The notes beneath the pieces were generated by a model. That model saw only the letters and a program-made list of their open reading frames with translations, made no database searches and was not told the origin of the DNA. Positions 17,714 through 25,519 of a stretch of DNA of 64,000 nucleotides are shown here, piece by piece. Both the position numbers and the translations under genes were made by a program. Position 1 is the first letter of the stretch; each line of letters begins with the position of its first letter. Source of the DNA: Stutzerimonas kirkiae (GTDB taxonomy: Bacteria > Pseudomonadota > Gammaproteobacteria > Pseudomonadales > Pseudomonadaceae); the NCBI RefSeq assembly GCF_004327335.1, contig NZ_QJUO01000016.1, forward strand, positions 30,641-94,640, read 5' to 3'.

Positions 17714-18044
17714 ACTACGATTTTTATAACTTTTCCAAGCACAAGTCAATTTGATATGTTGTCACCAGTCGTAGCCTTGATACGACAATGGTAACTTTTC
17801 CAAAATCTCATCTCCTTCGGCGTAGCCGCACGGGAAGACGGTCGGTTGTCGCCTCCCCTGCCCCGCCGAATCCCCGATCCCCGTACCAGTGTCAAGCCCC
17901 TAGCGAAAGCCGCCAGGGGATAAAAATCTTTACAAGACATGGGGTTATCTCTACTTCAGGCCGCTTCGACAGACTGTTGCTTTGTGGGGTAAGAGCCACG
18001 TGAGAGCGTCGCGATAGAAAGCCAGGGCGTACAACAAGCTCCGT
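17714..18044. other. Intergenic region upstream of abiEi
   Basis: 331 bp without a supported gene. It holds the abiEi promoter area and a 12-bp direct repeat TAACTTTTCCAA at 17727-17738 and 17792-17803. The copy nearer the gene overlaps a TTGACT...TATAAA-like promoter on the minus strand, so the repeats may be AbiEi operator half-sites. The remainder shows nothing recognisable before the end of the reverse-transcriptase gene. Confidence 0.5.
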
Positions 18045-18971
18045 TCAACCTGCACTGCGGAGCGCATCAGCATGCAATATCCGGAGACCGCGCACCCGAC
18101 TCAAGAGGCGCTTTTCGATCTGACCCGCAGCGATGACGCTTCCCAAGAGGCTTTCGATGGCAGCACGACGCTCCGCTAGGTCACCACTGCCCAGATTCCG
18201 AGATTGCAACCAGATGCCGAACTCCTTCGATGGCAATACTGCTATACCTTGGGCACTCACCAGAACGCCCGTCACCACTTTCTGACTATCCGCTGCGTAG
18301 ATCCGATCTTTGTGGTACTGCAGCCCATGCGAATGCACGACTTTCTTTACATCCCAGAGAAACGCCGGCGTCGCGCTTCTTCCTGAAAACGTCATGTCGT
18401 CGACGTAAAGCGTGAACTTCACGCCGCGGCTCTCCGCCAATGCGGACAACTCGTCGAACATTGGGCGTGTAGCAAAATATGCAAGCAGCTGGCTAACGCA
18501 GCTTCCTGTCGGGACATGACTATCGTAGATACAAAGTTTAGTCAGCAAGCCAGAGACGTCTGGGCTGCATCGCATGACCTCATGAAAGAATCGATATACC
18601 CGCGCAGCGTCAACCGATGGGTAAAATTTCTTGATATCGAGTTTTACGAGTGGCACCGCACCTACATGCTCTTGTGCATTCGTTATGTACGATCGCCCCT
18701 TAACTCCAGACTGCAGGTATGCTGGCTTCTCAATGCGCTCAAAGAGCACAAACAGGCGGCGATGCAATCGTTCCAAGATGGGCTTCGGTGTTTCGACCTG
18801 CCGCCGCTTCTCGCCCTGGATTATATGAAACACTCGAAAGTTGTCGCCATGCCCAGCGATCCTTTCAAGAAGATCAATATCGGCGTTAAAGATCTCCGCC
18901 GCAAGCCTTTTCCTACTCTGCATGCGGTAAAGAGGAGATTGATGCAGCGGATACGTCTTTCGGACTTTCAC
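18045..18971 (-). CDS. Retron-type reverse transcriptase
   Basis: A 308-aa RT with the expected blocks: RT1-like VETPKPILERLHRRL, the retron NAxxH motif (Asn98-His102 in YITNAQEHVGA), first catalytic Asp112 in LDIKKFYPSV, PTGSCVSQLLAYF, the YVDD box (residues 189-192) and a VTG motif (233-235) in KVVTGVLVS. NAxxH and VTG together mark retron RTs rather than group II intron or DGR enzymes. No maturase or endonuclease domain is attached. Its start overlaps the Xre gene stop by ATGA. Base composition is visibly poorer in GC than the ICE core. Confidence 0.9.
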   Translation of the reverse strand: MKVRKTYPLHQSPLYRMQSRKRLAAEIFNADIDLLERIAGHGDNFRVFHIIQGEKRRQVETPKPILERLHRRLFVLFERIEKPAYLQSGVKGRSYITNAQEHVGAVPLVKLDIKKFYPSVDAARVYRFFHEVMRCSPDVSGLLTKLCIYDSHVPTGSCVSQLLAYFATRPMFDELSALAESRGVKFTLYVDDMTFSGRSATPAFLWDVKKVVHSHGLQYHKDRIYAADSQKVVTGVLVSAQGIAVLPSKEFGIWLQSRNLGSGDLAERRAAIESLLGSVIAAGQIEKRLLSRVRGLRILHADALRSAG

Positions 18972-19264
18972 GTAACCTCGTCCTTGTCAGCAATCCATTG
19001 CAACATCTTCAGTGCCTTGCCGGCAATTGCCGCACGCGCTCGCTCCGAACGAGATGGATTCTCTAAATTCTCAGAGAAGAACAGGAATGACGACAACGGC
19101 ATACCAAACGTGTCTGCATATCGTTGCAGAAGCTCCAAAGTCGGCGCCTTTTTCCCGTTCTCAAGCTCTGACAGATAGGACTTTGAAATATCCAGGCGTT
19201 GCGCTAGCTCCGACTGATTCAGATCGTGGAACACGCGCACCAAACGCAGTGCTTCGTGTTGCAT
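18968..19264 (-). CDS. Xre-family HTH protein in the retron cassette
   Basis: A 98-aa protein: Cro/CI-type HTH at the N-terminus (LNQSELAQRLDISKSYLSEL, with ENGKKAPTLELLQRYADTF) and a short helical tail. AGGAG lies just before the ATG at 19264. It is translationally coupled to the RT gene. Some retrons carry HTH accessory proteins, which may act as repressor or as toxin; which applies here cannot be told from sequence. Confidence 0.85.
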   Translation of the reverse strand: MQHEALRLVRVFHDLNQSELAQRLDISKSYLSELENGKKAPTLELLQRYADTFGMPLSSFLFFSENLENPSRSERARAAIAGKALKMLQWIADKDEVT

Positions 19265-19448
19265 GAAACTCTCCTATGTGTTTCACATAAAAAGTCCAGG
19301 GGTCATCCCTGAACAGCTTGTACAAGTACCAGATCAGCCTCGCGGCCCAAATGATCACTTTCAGTACGCCGGGATGGCGAAGCCATTTCCGGATGCTGCT
19401 CAAAAATGCATACCAACGGCTTGGACGCTCACGCTTTTGTTCAGTCAT
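19161..19448 (-). CDS. Small putative membrane protein upstream of the retron Xre/RT genes
   Basis: A 95-aa frame with a strong AAGGAG ribosome site 7 bases before the ATG, a basic N-terminus and one hydrophobic segment (VLKVIIWAARLIWYLYKLF). Its last third overlaps the Xre gene by about 104 nt in another frame and looks non-conserved in character, so the original stop may have been lost or the real protein may be about 60 aa. No family recognised. Position between the hairpin-rich region and the RT makes it a candidate retron accessory protein. Confidence 0.5.
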   Translation of the reverse strand: MTEQKRERPSRWYAFLSSIRKWLRHPGVLKVIIWAARLIWYLYKLFRDDPWTFYVKHIGEFHATRSTAFGARVPRSESVGASATPGYFKVLSVRA

Positions 19449-19484
19449 TTCTGACTCCTTCTCAGTAACGACCCCGCACCATGC

Positions 19485-19690
19485 GGGGCCTCTCGTCAGT
19501 CACAGAGAAGACGGAGAGAACGTCGGCACTTTTACCCCTGGGCTCTCAACCGGTCCCGGAACTCGTCCGGGACCGGCTTCGCCGCAGGATCGACCCGACC
19601 GGACCAACCCGACCAGTGCCATGCCCGCGGTGAACATCAGCAGCCTTTCGGCCGCCACGAGCGCTTACGCGCCCCTCGCTTGACGAGTGC
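19485..19690 (-). ncRNA. Candidate retron msr-msd RNA
   Basis: A non-coding minus-strand stretch immediately upstream of the retron genes. It contains a perfect 11-bp stem CCGGTCCCGGA/TCCGGGACCGG (19550-19576, 5-nt loop), which is enclosed by GGCACT/AGTGCC. Outer complementary ends TGACGAG (19681-19687) and CTCGTCA (19492-19498) could be the a1/a2 repeats. A further 7-bp hairpin CCCCGCA/TGCGGGG lies at 19472-19488. Location and structure fit a retron ncRNA, but boundaries and the branching G are not established. Confidence 0.45.
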
Positions 19691-19746
19691 TCTCTTTAGC
19701 CCAAGCGAACAAAGCATAACAAAGAAGGTCGCAAATGGCAATCAAA

Positions 19747-19763
19747 GTTCGCTGGTAGCGAAC
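19747..19763. repeat. 7-bp perfect hairpin near the ICE end
   Basis: GTTCGCT GGT AGCGAAC, between the end of the ICE trb region (stop at 19843) and the putative retron RNA. It may be a terminator or operator; no U-tract. The 19691-19842 stretch holds no gene I can support. Confidence 0.4.
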
Positions 19764-19842
19764 GCGGTGTCCGTGCAAATTTGAGTCGGCTTACGAAGCG
19801 CTCACCTCTTGGAGACCTGGCCTGTGCGGCTTCACCTTCGAC

Positions 19843-20058
19843 CTATTGCCTTTTCCGGAACCCCCGATCCCCCGCGATGAAGGCTTCGAGCATGTGCGGG
19901 ATCAGTGTCACGGCATCAACTGCTTCGCCATAGGTCTGCGCATGCAGCGCGGCGTAGCGGTCGAGGTCGGCTTTCAAACTGGCTGGGCAGGCGAAGGTCA
20001 GCTTGATGCTCTCGGTCTTGGGCAGCGGCCCGAGCCGCAGCTTCTTGGTCGTGTTCAT
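19843..20058 (-). CDS. DUF2274-family small protein downstream of trbI
   Basis: A 71-aa protein beginning MNTTKKLRLGPLPKTESIKL and containing ACPASLKADLDRYAALHA. It belongs to the DUF2274 family that regularly follows trbI in Tn4371-like ICEs. The sequence suggests a short ribbon-helix-helix-like fold. The start overlaps the trbI stop by ATGA; it is the last gene of the transfer operon in this element. Confidence 0.85.
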   Translation of the reverse strand: MNTTKKLRLGPLPKTESIKLTFACPASLKADLDRYAALHAQTYGEAVDAVTLIPHMLEAFIAGDRGFRKRQ

Positions 20059-21347
20059 CGTGAAGTCCCCCGATTGAAGAACAGCGGCTGGTAGGGCCGC
20101 AGCACCAGATCCCGGTTGACGATGATGCGCACCGGCAGGCCCGGTCGCTCCGTCAGCGTCGGTTGGATGTTGAGGTTGCGCCGGGTCATCTCTTGGCCGA
20201 CCTGATTGATGCTGTCCTGCGCGCTGTCGCGCCCGGCGATGATGACGCGATCCCCGTTCTGGCGGTTCTCCGGCGCGGCCAGTTCGGCGCCGACGCCCAG
20301 CAGCGTGGTCAGCACCGCACCGGCGAAGATGCGATCCCAATGCCAATCGACGCCATCCTCCAGCCCGGCGTAGCCGGCCGGGTCAGTGCCGGCCAGGTTG
20401 TCGAGCGTGAGCGAGGACGTGTCGGGCAGGATGATCCGGTTCCAGACGACTTGAACGCGGCTCTGCCCGTAGCTGACCTGGCTGTTGTAGCGGCCGAGGA
20501 TGCGCGAACCCTGCGGGATCAGCAGAAACTTGCCCGTAGCCGTGTCATAGATCGGCTCCGTGACCGTGGCAATCACGTCGCCCGGTAGATCGGACTTGAT
20601 ACCCGTCACCAGCGCCCCGGCGATCACCGTGCCGGCCATGACTTGATACGGCGATGCCGGCATTTGCAGGTTGCCGGAATTACGGGTTTCCGTGGTTCCG
20701 GCTTGCTGGAACGCCTCCTTCTGGTCTTGCCGGTTCTGCACGGCGGTTGGGTCGGCAGGCTGGGCCGCCGTCGAGGCCGGCCCGGCCGCCATCGGGTCGA
20801 AGGCCGCATTGGCGGCGAAGCCCGGCGCGGCGGCCACCTGCGACTGCGCCACCGGCGCGGCCTGCTGAGTGCCGGTGCGGAAGAACACAGATGATGCCGC
20901 CGCTTCCTCGGCCTCCTTCAACCGGGTCAGGCGTTCCGCCTCGGCCGGGTCGTGACCGGGTGTGGCGTAGGCGGCCACGGCCGGCTGCTGCGAATTCACG
21001 ATGGCCGGCCCAAGGTCGCCCGGCAGCGGTGGCCCCAGTTCCGGAACCTCTGGCGGCAACGTCGGTGGCAACTTCGAGTAGTCGGCCGGAAGCTGGTCGA
21101 GTCCTTCGGAGCGCGAGACGCGATCCACGTTGTAAAGCTCGGCCTGCTCGCTGGCCCCGTGCCGCTGCGGTTGCAGCGACCACATCAGCGCACCGAGCAC
21201 GGCGACCGACAGGCCGCCGGCGAGGATGGCCAGTGTGCGCCGGTTCAACCGTGTGACCGGCCGAGGCTGAGCGCGCAATGCCACCGCCTCGGGTTCGACC
21301 TTGCCCGCCTGCGGCGCGGCAACGTCAGGAGTGTCATCCTGGCGCAT
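20055..21347 (-). CDS. trbI: Type IV secretion protein TrbI (VirB10-like)
   Basis: A 430-aa VirB10-type protein: short cytoplasmic N-terminus, one TM helix (LAILAGGLSVAVLGALMW near residue 45), a proline-rich periplasmic linker, and a C-terminal beta-barrel domain (QVMAGTVIAGALVTGIKSDL, GSRILGRYNSQVSYGQSRVQ). It spans the envelope as part of the T4SS core complex with TrbG and TrbF/TrbJ-region partners. Its start is 3 bp beyond the trbG stop. Confidence 0.93.
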   Translation of the reverse strand: MRQDDTPDVAAPQAGKVEPEAVALRAQPRPVTRLNRRTLAILAGGLSVAVLGALMWSLQPQRHGASEQAELYNVDRVSRSEGLDQLPADYSKLPPTLPPEVPELGPPLPGDLGPAIVNSQQPAVAAYATPGHDPAEAERLTRLKEAEEAAASSVFFRTGTQQAAPVAQSQVAAAPGFAANAAFDPMAAGPASTAAQPADPTAVQNRQDQKEAFQQAGTTETRNSGNLQMPASPYQVMAGTVIAGALVTGIKSDLPGDVIATVTEPIYDTATGKFLLIPQGSRILGRYNSQVSYGQSRVQVVWNRIILPDTSSLTLDNLAGTDPAGYAGLEDGVDWHWDRIFAGAVLTTLLGVGAELAAPENRQNGDRVIIAGRDSAQDSINQVGQEMTRRNLNIQPTLTERPGLPVRIIVNRDLVLRPYQPLFFNRGTSR

Positions 21348-21349
21348 GG

Positions 21350-22345
21350 TCAGTTCCTCCGCGTGCCATCCGTGCGCTCGATGCGCACCACGTCGCCCCC
21401 GTCCCCGCCCAAGCGAAGTTCAGCCGCACCGAACAGCCGATCGACGATGTAGTACGGCGGGCGGAAGCGGTAGTTCACCAGTTGCCCGTCGCCCTGCGCG
21501 CCGATGACGAACAACGGCGGCAACTCGCCTTGGGCGATGCCCGGCGGGAACTGGATATAGACCTTCTCGCCGTCATCGAAGGCGCGCAGCGGCTTCCACG
21601 GCGGATTGCTGCCGCTGATCGCGTAGCGGAAACGGATGCGCTCCAGCGACAGGCCGGTATCGACCGGCGCAGCCGTCTGCGCGGCCTGCGCCTGGCGCTG
21701 CAAGGCCAACATCCTGTCTCTCGGATAGTCCCAGGACACCGACGCCATCCACGCCTTCTCGGTCGAGGTCAGCTCCAGCAGGTACGTTCTGCGGCTGGTC
21801 GTGATGACGAGGTTCGTCTTCAACCCGGAACGGATCGGCTTGACCAGCACATTGATGCGCAGCTCGTCGCCGCTGCCGCTGGACGTGTCGCCGACGATCC
21901 AGCGCACGGTATCGCCGGCGGCGACCGTAACCAGTTCCTCGCCTGGCTGGAGCGAAATCACGGTCACGCGCCCCGGCGCGGCATAGACCTGATACAGCGC
22001 GCCGTCGGTGAAGGGCCAGACTTGAATCGCATTGACGTAGCCCTCGCGCGACGGCGCGATGCGCGCCTCGGCGTTGGCCTTCGATACGCGCACGGTTTCG
22101 TCGGCCGGCTCCGGCTCCGGCGCGGGCGGCGCTTCGTCCACCTCCGGCAGCGGCTTCAACTGTGCCGGCAGCGCTAGCGGCTCGGGAATGGCAACGACCT
22201 CCACCGGCTGGGGCGGTTCGGGCAGCGGCTGCGCCCGGACCGGCTCATCGAGCAAAATGGTCGGCGGCGGCTTGCCCTGAGTGGCGCAGCCCGCCAGGAC
22301 AAGAAGCATCAACGGCAAAGCGTAAAAGCGGAAAGGCAGGTTCAT
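21350..22345 (-). CDS. trbG: Conjugal transfer protein TrbG (VirB9-like lipoprotein)
   Basis: A 331-aa VirB9/CagX-family protein with lipoprotein signal (LMLLVLAGCATQ), a proline-rich linker and the VirB9 beta-sandwich (INVLVKPIRSGLKTNLVITT, RPPYYIVDRLFGAAELRLGG). It forms the outer ring of the T4SS core complex. ATGA overlap with trbF. The ATG at 22345 gives the lipoprotein signal at the terminus, excluding the longer frame to 22477. Confidence 0.92.
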   Translation of the reverse strand: MNLPFRFYALPLMLLVLAGCATQGKPPPTILLDEPVRAQPLPEPPQPVEVVAIPEPLALPAQLKPLPEVDEAPPAPEPEPADETVRVSKANAEARIAPSREGYVNAIQVWPFTDGALYQVYAAPGRVTVISLQPGEELVTVAAGDTVRWIVGDTSSGSGDELRINVLVKPIRSGLKTNLVITTSRRTYLLELTSTEKAWMASVSWDYPRDRMLALQRQAQAAQTAAPVDTGLSLERIRFRYAISGSNPPWKPLRAFDDGEKVYIQFPPGIAQGELPPLFVIGAQGDGQLVNYRFRPPYYIVDRLFGAAELRLGGDGGDVVRIERTDGTRRN

Positions 22346-23046
22346 GGCTTGGCTCCTTCGGAAGAATCCAGCTCGCGGCTCCACGACAGGCCGTTGACGT
22401 AGATGCCCAGCGGGTTGTGGCGCAGACGTTCCTCGGTGCGCGGGGTTTGCAGCACGATGGACACCACGGCCGTCCACCGCTCCAGCCCGGCGGCCGCGCC
22501 ATTGACGTAGCGGCGTTCCGTCCAGCGCACGTTGAAAGACGTGTCGCTGGCGCGCACGACACTGGTGATCTGCACCGTCACCGACTCGCGGCCGATGCGT
22601 GCGAACGGGTCGTTGGTGCGGGCGTGGTCGTTGAGCACGGCCGCGCCCCTGTCGGTCGCGTAGTCGTAGGCATCCAGCCAGTTCTGCCGCACCACGATGG
22701 GGTCGATGGACAGCGATCGAACCAGCGTGATGAAGCGCGCGATGTGGTGCGCCGTCTGCGCGTCGTTGGGCCGGTACGGCGTGGCCGCTTCACCCACTGC
22801 GCGTACCTGGCCGGCGTTGTCCACTTCGACCACATAGGGCGTCACGAAGGACTGCGCCGAACGCCAGACCAGGCCGCCGGCCATCAGCAAGGCCAGCACC
22901 AGGCAGCCGAAGGCCATCAGCCGCCAGTTCTTGGCCTGCACGCGGGCCGAGCCGATACGCTCGTCCCACACCTGCGCGGCGGATTGGTATGGGGTGGCAG
23001 GCTGCGGCGTATCGGCATAGCGCACCTGCGGTCGCTTGAATCGCAT
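22342..23046 (-). CDS. trbF: Conjugal transfer protein TrbF (VirB8-like)
   Basis: A 234-aa VirB8-family protein with a short cytoplasmic segment, one TM helix (LMAFGCLVLALLMAGGLVW) and an NTF2-like periplasmic domain (TVQITSVVRASDTSFNVRWT). It is an assembly scaffold of the T4SS inner membrane. It lies between trbL and trbG in conserved order and overlaps trbG by 4 nt. Confidence 0.92.
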   Translation of the reverse strand: MRFKRPQVRYADTPQPATPYQSAAQVWDERIGSARVQAKNWRLMAFGCLVLALLMAGGLVWRSAQSFVTPYVVEVDNAGQVRAVGEAATPYRPNDAQTAHHIARFITLVRSLSIDPIVVRQNWLDAYDYATDRGAAVLNDHARTNDPFARIGRESVTVQITSVVRASDTSFNVRWTERRYVNGAAAGLERWTAVVSIVLQTPRTEERLRHNPLGIYVNGLSWSRELDSSEGAKP

Positions 23047-23058
23047 GGTCGTCTCTCC

Positions 23059-24444
23059 TTATGAATCGGAATCGCGCAGGCTCGGGCCTTGCCCTGAGCC
23101 GCCGCCATCGCCGCCGCGCAGCGTGTGAGCGGTGGTGGTCGCGGCGTGGGTCATCTGCTGGCGGCGGTGCAGGCGCTTGGCCCAGGCCGGTTGCTTCTGC
23201 CCAGCGGCGGCCGGGGCATCGCCTTCGGCTGCATTCCCTTGGGCAGCGCTACTGGCCGCTGCCGCACCGCCGCCAGAAGCCGGGGCCGCGCCATCGGCGC
23301 GGAAAGCGGCTGTTGTGCGGTCTTTGAGCGAGCGCGCCCCGGCGGCGGCCTTCTGGCCGGCGGCCTGCGCGCCGGTCTTGGCGATGTTGCCAAGACCAGC
23401 CGCCGCGCCCTTGGCCCCGCCGCCGGCAGCGGCGGAGCCGGCCTGGAACGCCGAGCGGGCACCGCTGGCCGCCGATGTCGCAGCGCGGGCGCCGCTGCCG
23501 GCCAGCTTGGCAGCGGCCGGCGCCATGCGCGCCCCGGCTGCTACGGCACCGCCCACGCCGGTCGCTGCGGCGCCAATGGCAACGCCCGTGCCAACAGCGC
23601 CGACAGCGGCACCGGCCATCGCGCCCGCGCCAAGCTGTGGCGCACCGGACACCAGGCCGGTGGCGATGCCCGGCCCGAAGATGCCCAAGGCCAGCAGTGA
23701 GAGCGAAGCCAGCATCACGACCAGGGCATGGTCGATGGACGGCTCATCCGGCACGGTCTGGAACTCGGCGAACAGGCCCGAACCGATACCGACGATCACA
23801 GCCAAAACCAAGACCTTGATGCCAGCCGACACCACATTGCCTAGAACCTTCTCGGCCAGGAATGCGGTCTTGTTCCAAAGCGCGAACGGCACCAGCACGA
23901 ACCCGGCGAGCGTGGTCAGCTTGAACTCGATGAGGGTGATGAAAAGCTGCACGGCCAGCACGAAGAAGCAGAGGATCACCACTAGCCACGCGAGGAACAT
24001 CACCACGATCGGGTCGATGTTCGTGAACACTTCGGGGAAGCCAGCCATGTCGCCGATCTGCTCCAGAATCGGCGCACCCGCGTCGATGCCGGTCTTCGCC
24101 AGCCGCCCCGGTTGCAGGAAGTTCTCCATCGTGATGGCCGAGCCGGTGGCCGTCAGGCCCAGGCCGGCGAACGAGCGGAACACGATGCCGGCCAGCCAGT
24201 TGAAGTTGCCGATGATGTAGGCGAACGCACCGACGTAGAGCACCTTGCGCAGCAGCTTGGCGATCACGTCCTCGCCCTGGCCGGTGGCGTGGCTCATGGC
24301 CCAATACAGGCCGGCGATGGTCATGTCGATGACGATGAGCGTGGCGGTGAGAAACGCCACTTCGCCTTGCAGCAGGCCGAAACCCGAGTCGATGTAGCGC
24401 GAGAAGGTATCGAGGAAGCGGTCGATGATGGTCACGTCGTTCAT
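23059..24444 (-). CDS. trbL: Conjugal transfer protein TrbL (VirB6-like)
   Basis: A 461-aa polytopic inner-membrane protein with about six hydrophobic segments in residues 25-250 (for example VAFLTATLIVIDMTIAGLYW) and a long Ala/Gly-rich low-complexity C-terminal tail. This is the usual TrbL shape; the tail explains the repeat-like DNA at 23.2-23.6 kb. It forms part of the T4SS translocation channel. Its start overlaps the eexN stop. Confidence 0.92.
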   Translation of the reverse strand: MNDVTIIDRFLDTFSRYIDSGFGLLQGEVAFLTATLIVIDMTIAGLYWAMSHATGQGEDVIAKLLRKVLYVGAFAYIIGNFNWLAGIVFRSFAGLGLTATGSAITMENFLQPGRLAKTGIDAGAPILEQIGDMAGFPEVFTNIDPIVVMFLAWLVVILCFFVLAVQLFITLIEFKLTTLAGFVLVPFALWNKTAFLAEKVLGNVVSAGIKVLVLAVIVGIGSGLFAEFQTVPDEPSIDHALVVMLASLSLLALGIFGPGIATGLVSGAPQLGAGAMAGAAVGAVGTGVAIGAAATGVGGAVAAGARMAPAAAKLAGSGARAATSAASGARSAFQAGSAAAGGGAKGAAAGLGNIAKTGAQAAGQKAAAGARSLKDRTTAAFRADGAAPASGGGAAAASSAAQGNAAEGDAPAAAGQKQPAWAKRLHRRQQMTHAATTTAHTLRGGDGGGSGQGPSLRDSDS

Positions 24445-24767
24445 GGCGTGTCCTCCGGTGGGGCGAGCGGCGTGTCGCCTTCTTGCATGTCGTCGGCGGG
24501 TGTATCGAAGCTCGGCGGGATTGGCGGCAGTTCGGCCAGCGAGTCGTACTCGTCCGGCCCGGTATGGCCTGCGAAGAAGCGCTGCCGGAAGGCTTCGGCG
24601 GCGGCGCGGCAGGCGTCCTCGCCCACGGCCTGCCGGTCAGCCGCGCATTGCCCGCGCAGCGCCTTGAGCCGCACGGGATCGGCGGCCAGGGCGTCGGCCA
24701 GGTTCTCGGCCGGCTGCTGGCCGCAAGCGGTCAGCAGCACGGCCAGCAGGACACAAGCGCATCGCAT
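24441..24767 (-). CDS. TrbK/EexN-type entry-exclusion lipoprotein
   Basis: A 108-aa protein with lipobox (LLAVLLTACGQQPAEN). A conserved block around VRLKALRGQCAADRQAVGED with a later FRQRFFAG resembles EexN/TrbK. Such proteins sit in the envelope and block redundant conjugation into cells that already hold the element. It lies between trbJ and trbL, the normal position of trbK. A paralogue with the same block is found at 32365. Confidence 0.8.
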   Translation of the reverse strand: MRCACVLLAVLLTACGQQPAENLADALAADPVRLKALRGQCAADRQAVGEDACRAAAEAFRQRFFAGHTGPDEYDSLAELPPIPPSFDTPADDMQEGDTPLAPPEDTP

Positions 24768-24778
24768 GGCCGCCTCCG

Positions 24779-25519
24779 TCAGTTGTTGGGGTAGAAATTG
24801 ACGGACTGCGGCGTGTACGGCGTGCCGGTGCCAAGGAAGCGCCTGCGCACTTCGCGGGCGCGCTCGGTGACCGCCGCCTGCCGCGCGAGTTCCAGCGAAG
24901 CGGCCCGGTCTTGCGTGATCTGGAGCTGCTGCGCCTGGATCGACTGCTTGGCCTGGAGCGCGAGAAGCTGGTTGGTCGCCTGCATGGCTTGCAGCGCGCC
25001 GGTGGCCGATTGGCTCTGGCTCACGAGGTCGGCCAGCGCGCTTTCGTCTTGGGTCAGGTTCTGCGACACCTGGGCTTGCATCCGCATGGCGGTGTGCAGG
25101 CCGTCCAAGGTGTTCTGCCAACGCTCGCGGGCGTCCTGCGCCATGCGGTCGCCGCTGACGGTGGCGGCGTACTGCTCGGGATAAAGGCGCGCGAACTCCC
25201 GATCCATGTTCGTCACGTCGTAGGCCAGTCCCTGCGCCTCGGCGATCAGGCGTTCAGTGGTGGCGAGCGTCGAACGCAGGCGGTTGACGATGTTGAAGTC
25301 CAGGCTCGCCAGATTGCGAGCTTGGTTCATCAGCATCTGCGCCTCGTTTTGCAGTTGATTGATCTGGTTGTTGATCTGCTCCAGCGTGCGAACGGCGGTG
25401 AGCGTGTTCTGCACGAAGTTGGACGGGTCGAATACGGTGATGGCCGCCGCCGGCTGGGCGAGCATCAGCGAGCCAGCCAGCGCGGCGGCCAGCGAAACGG
25501 AAAGCGCACGGATCTTCAT
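24779..25519 (-). CDS. trbJ: Conjugal transfer protein TrbJ (VirB5-like)
   Basis: A 246-aa secreted protein: signal peptide (LSVSLAAALAGSLMLAQPAAA) then an all-helical, Gln-rich body (LEQINNQINQLQNEAQMLMN) typical of VirB5/TrbJ pilus-tip or assembly proteins. Start at 25519 places the signal peptide at the terminus and overlaps the trbE stop. Confidence 0.9.
   Translation of the reverse strand: MKIRALSVSLAAALAGSLMLAQPAAAITVFDPSNFVQNTLTAVRTLEQINNQINQLQNEAQMLMNQARNLASLDFNIVNRLRSTLATTERLIAEAQGLAYDVTNMDREFARLYPEQYAATVSGDRMAQDARERWQNTLDGLHTAMRMQAQVSQNLTQDESALADLVSQSQSATGALQAMQATNQLLALQAKQSIQAQQLQITQDRAASLELARQAAVTERAREVRRRFLGTGTPYTPQSVNFYPNN

Noticed and set aside
18045..18971. Group II intron or DGR reverse transcriptase
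   Set aside because: No maturase domain, no template/variable repeats; NAxxH and VTG motifs favour a retron.
19747..19763. ICE right-end att site
   Set aside because: The hairpin has no counterpart at the guaA-like core and no second copy is visible in the window.
23150..23620. Repeat-like GCC/GGC-rich DNA, possible tandem repeat array
   Set aside because: It is the Ala/Gly-rich C-terminal tail of TrbL, normal for the family.
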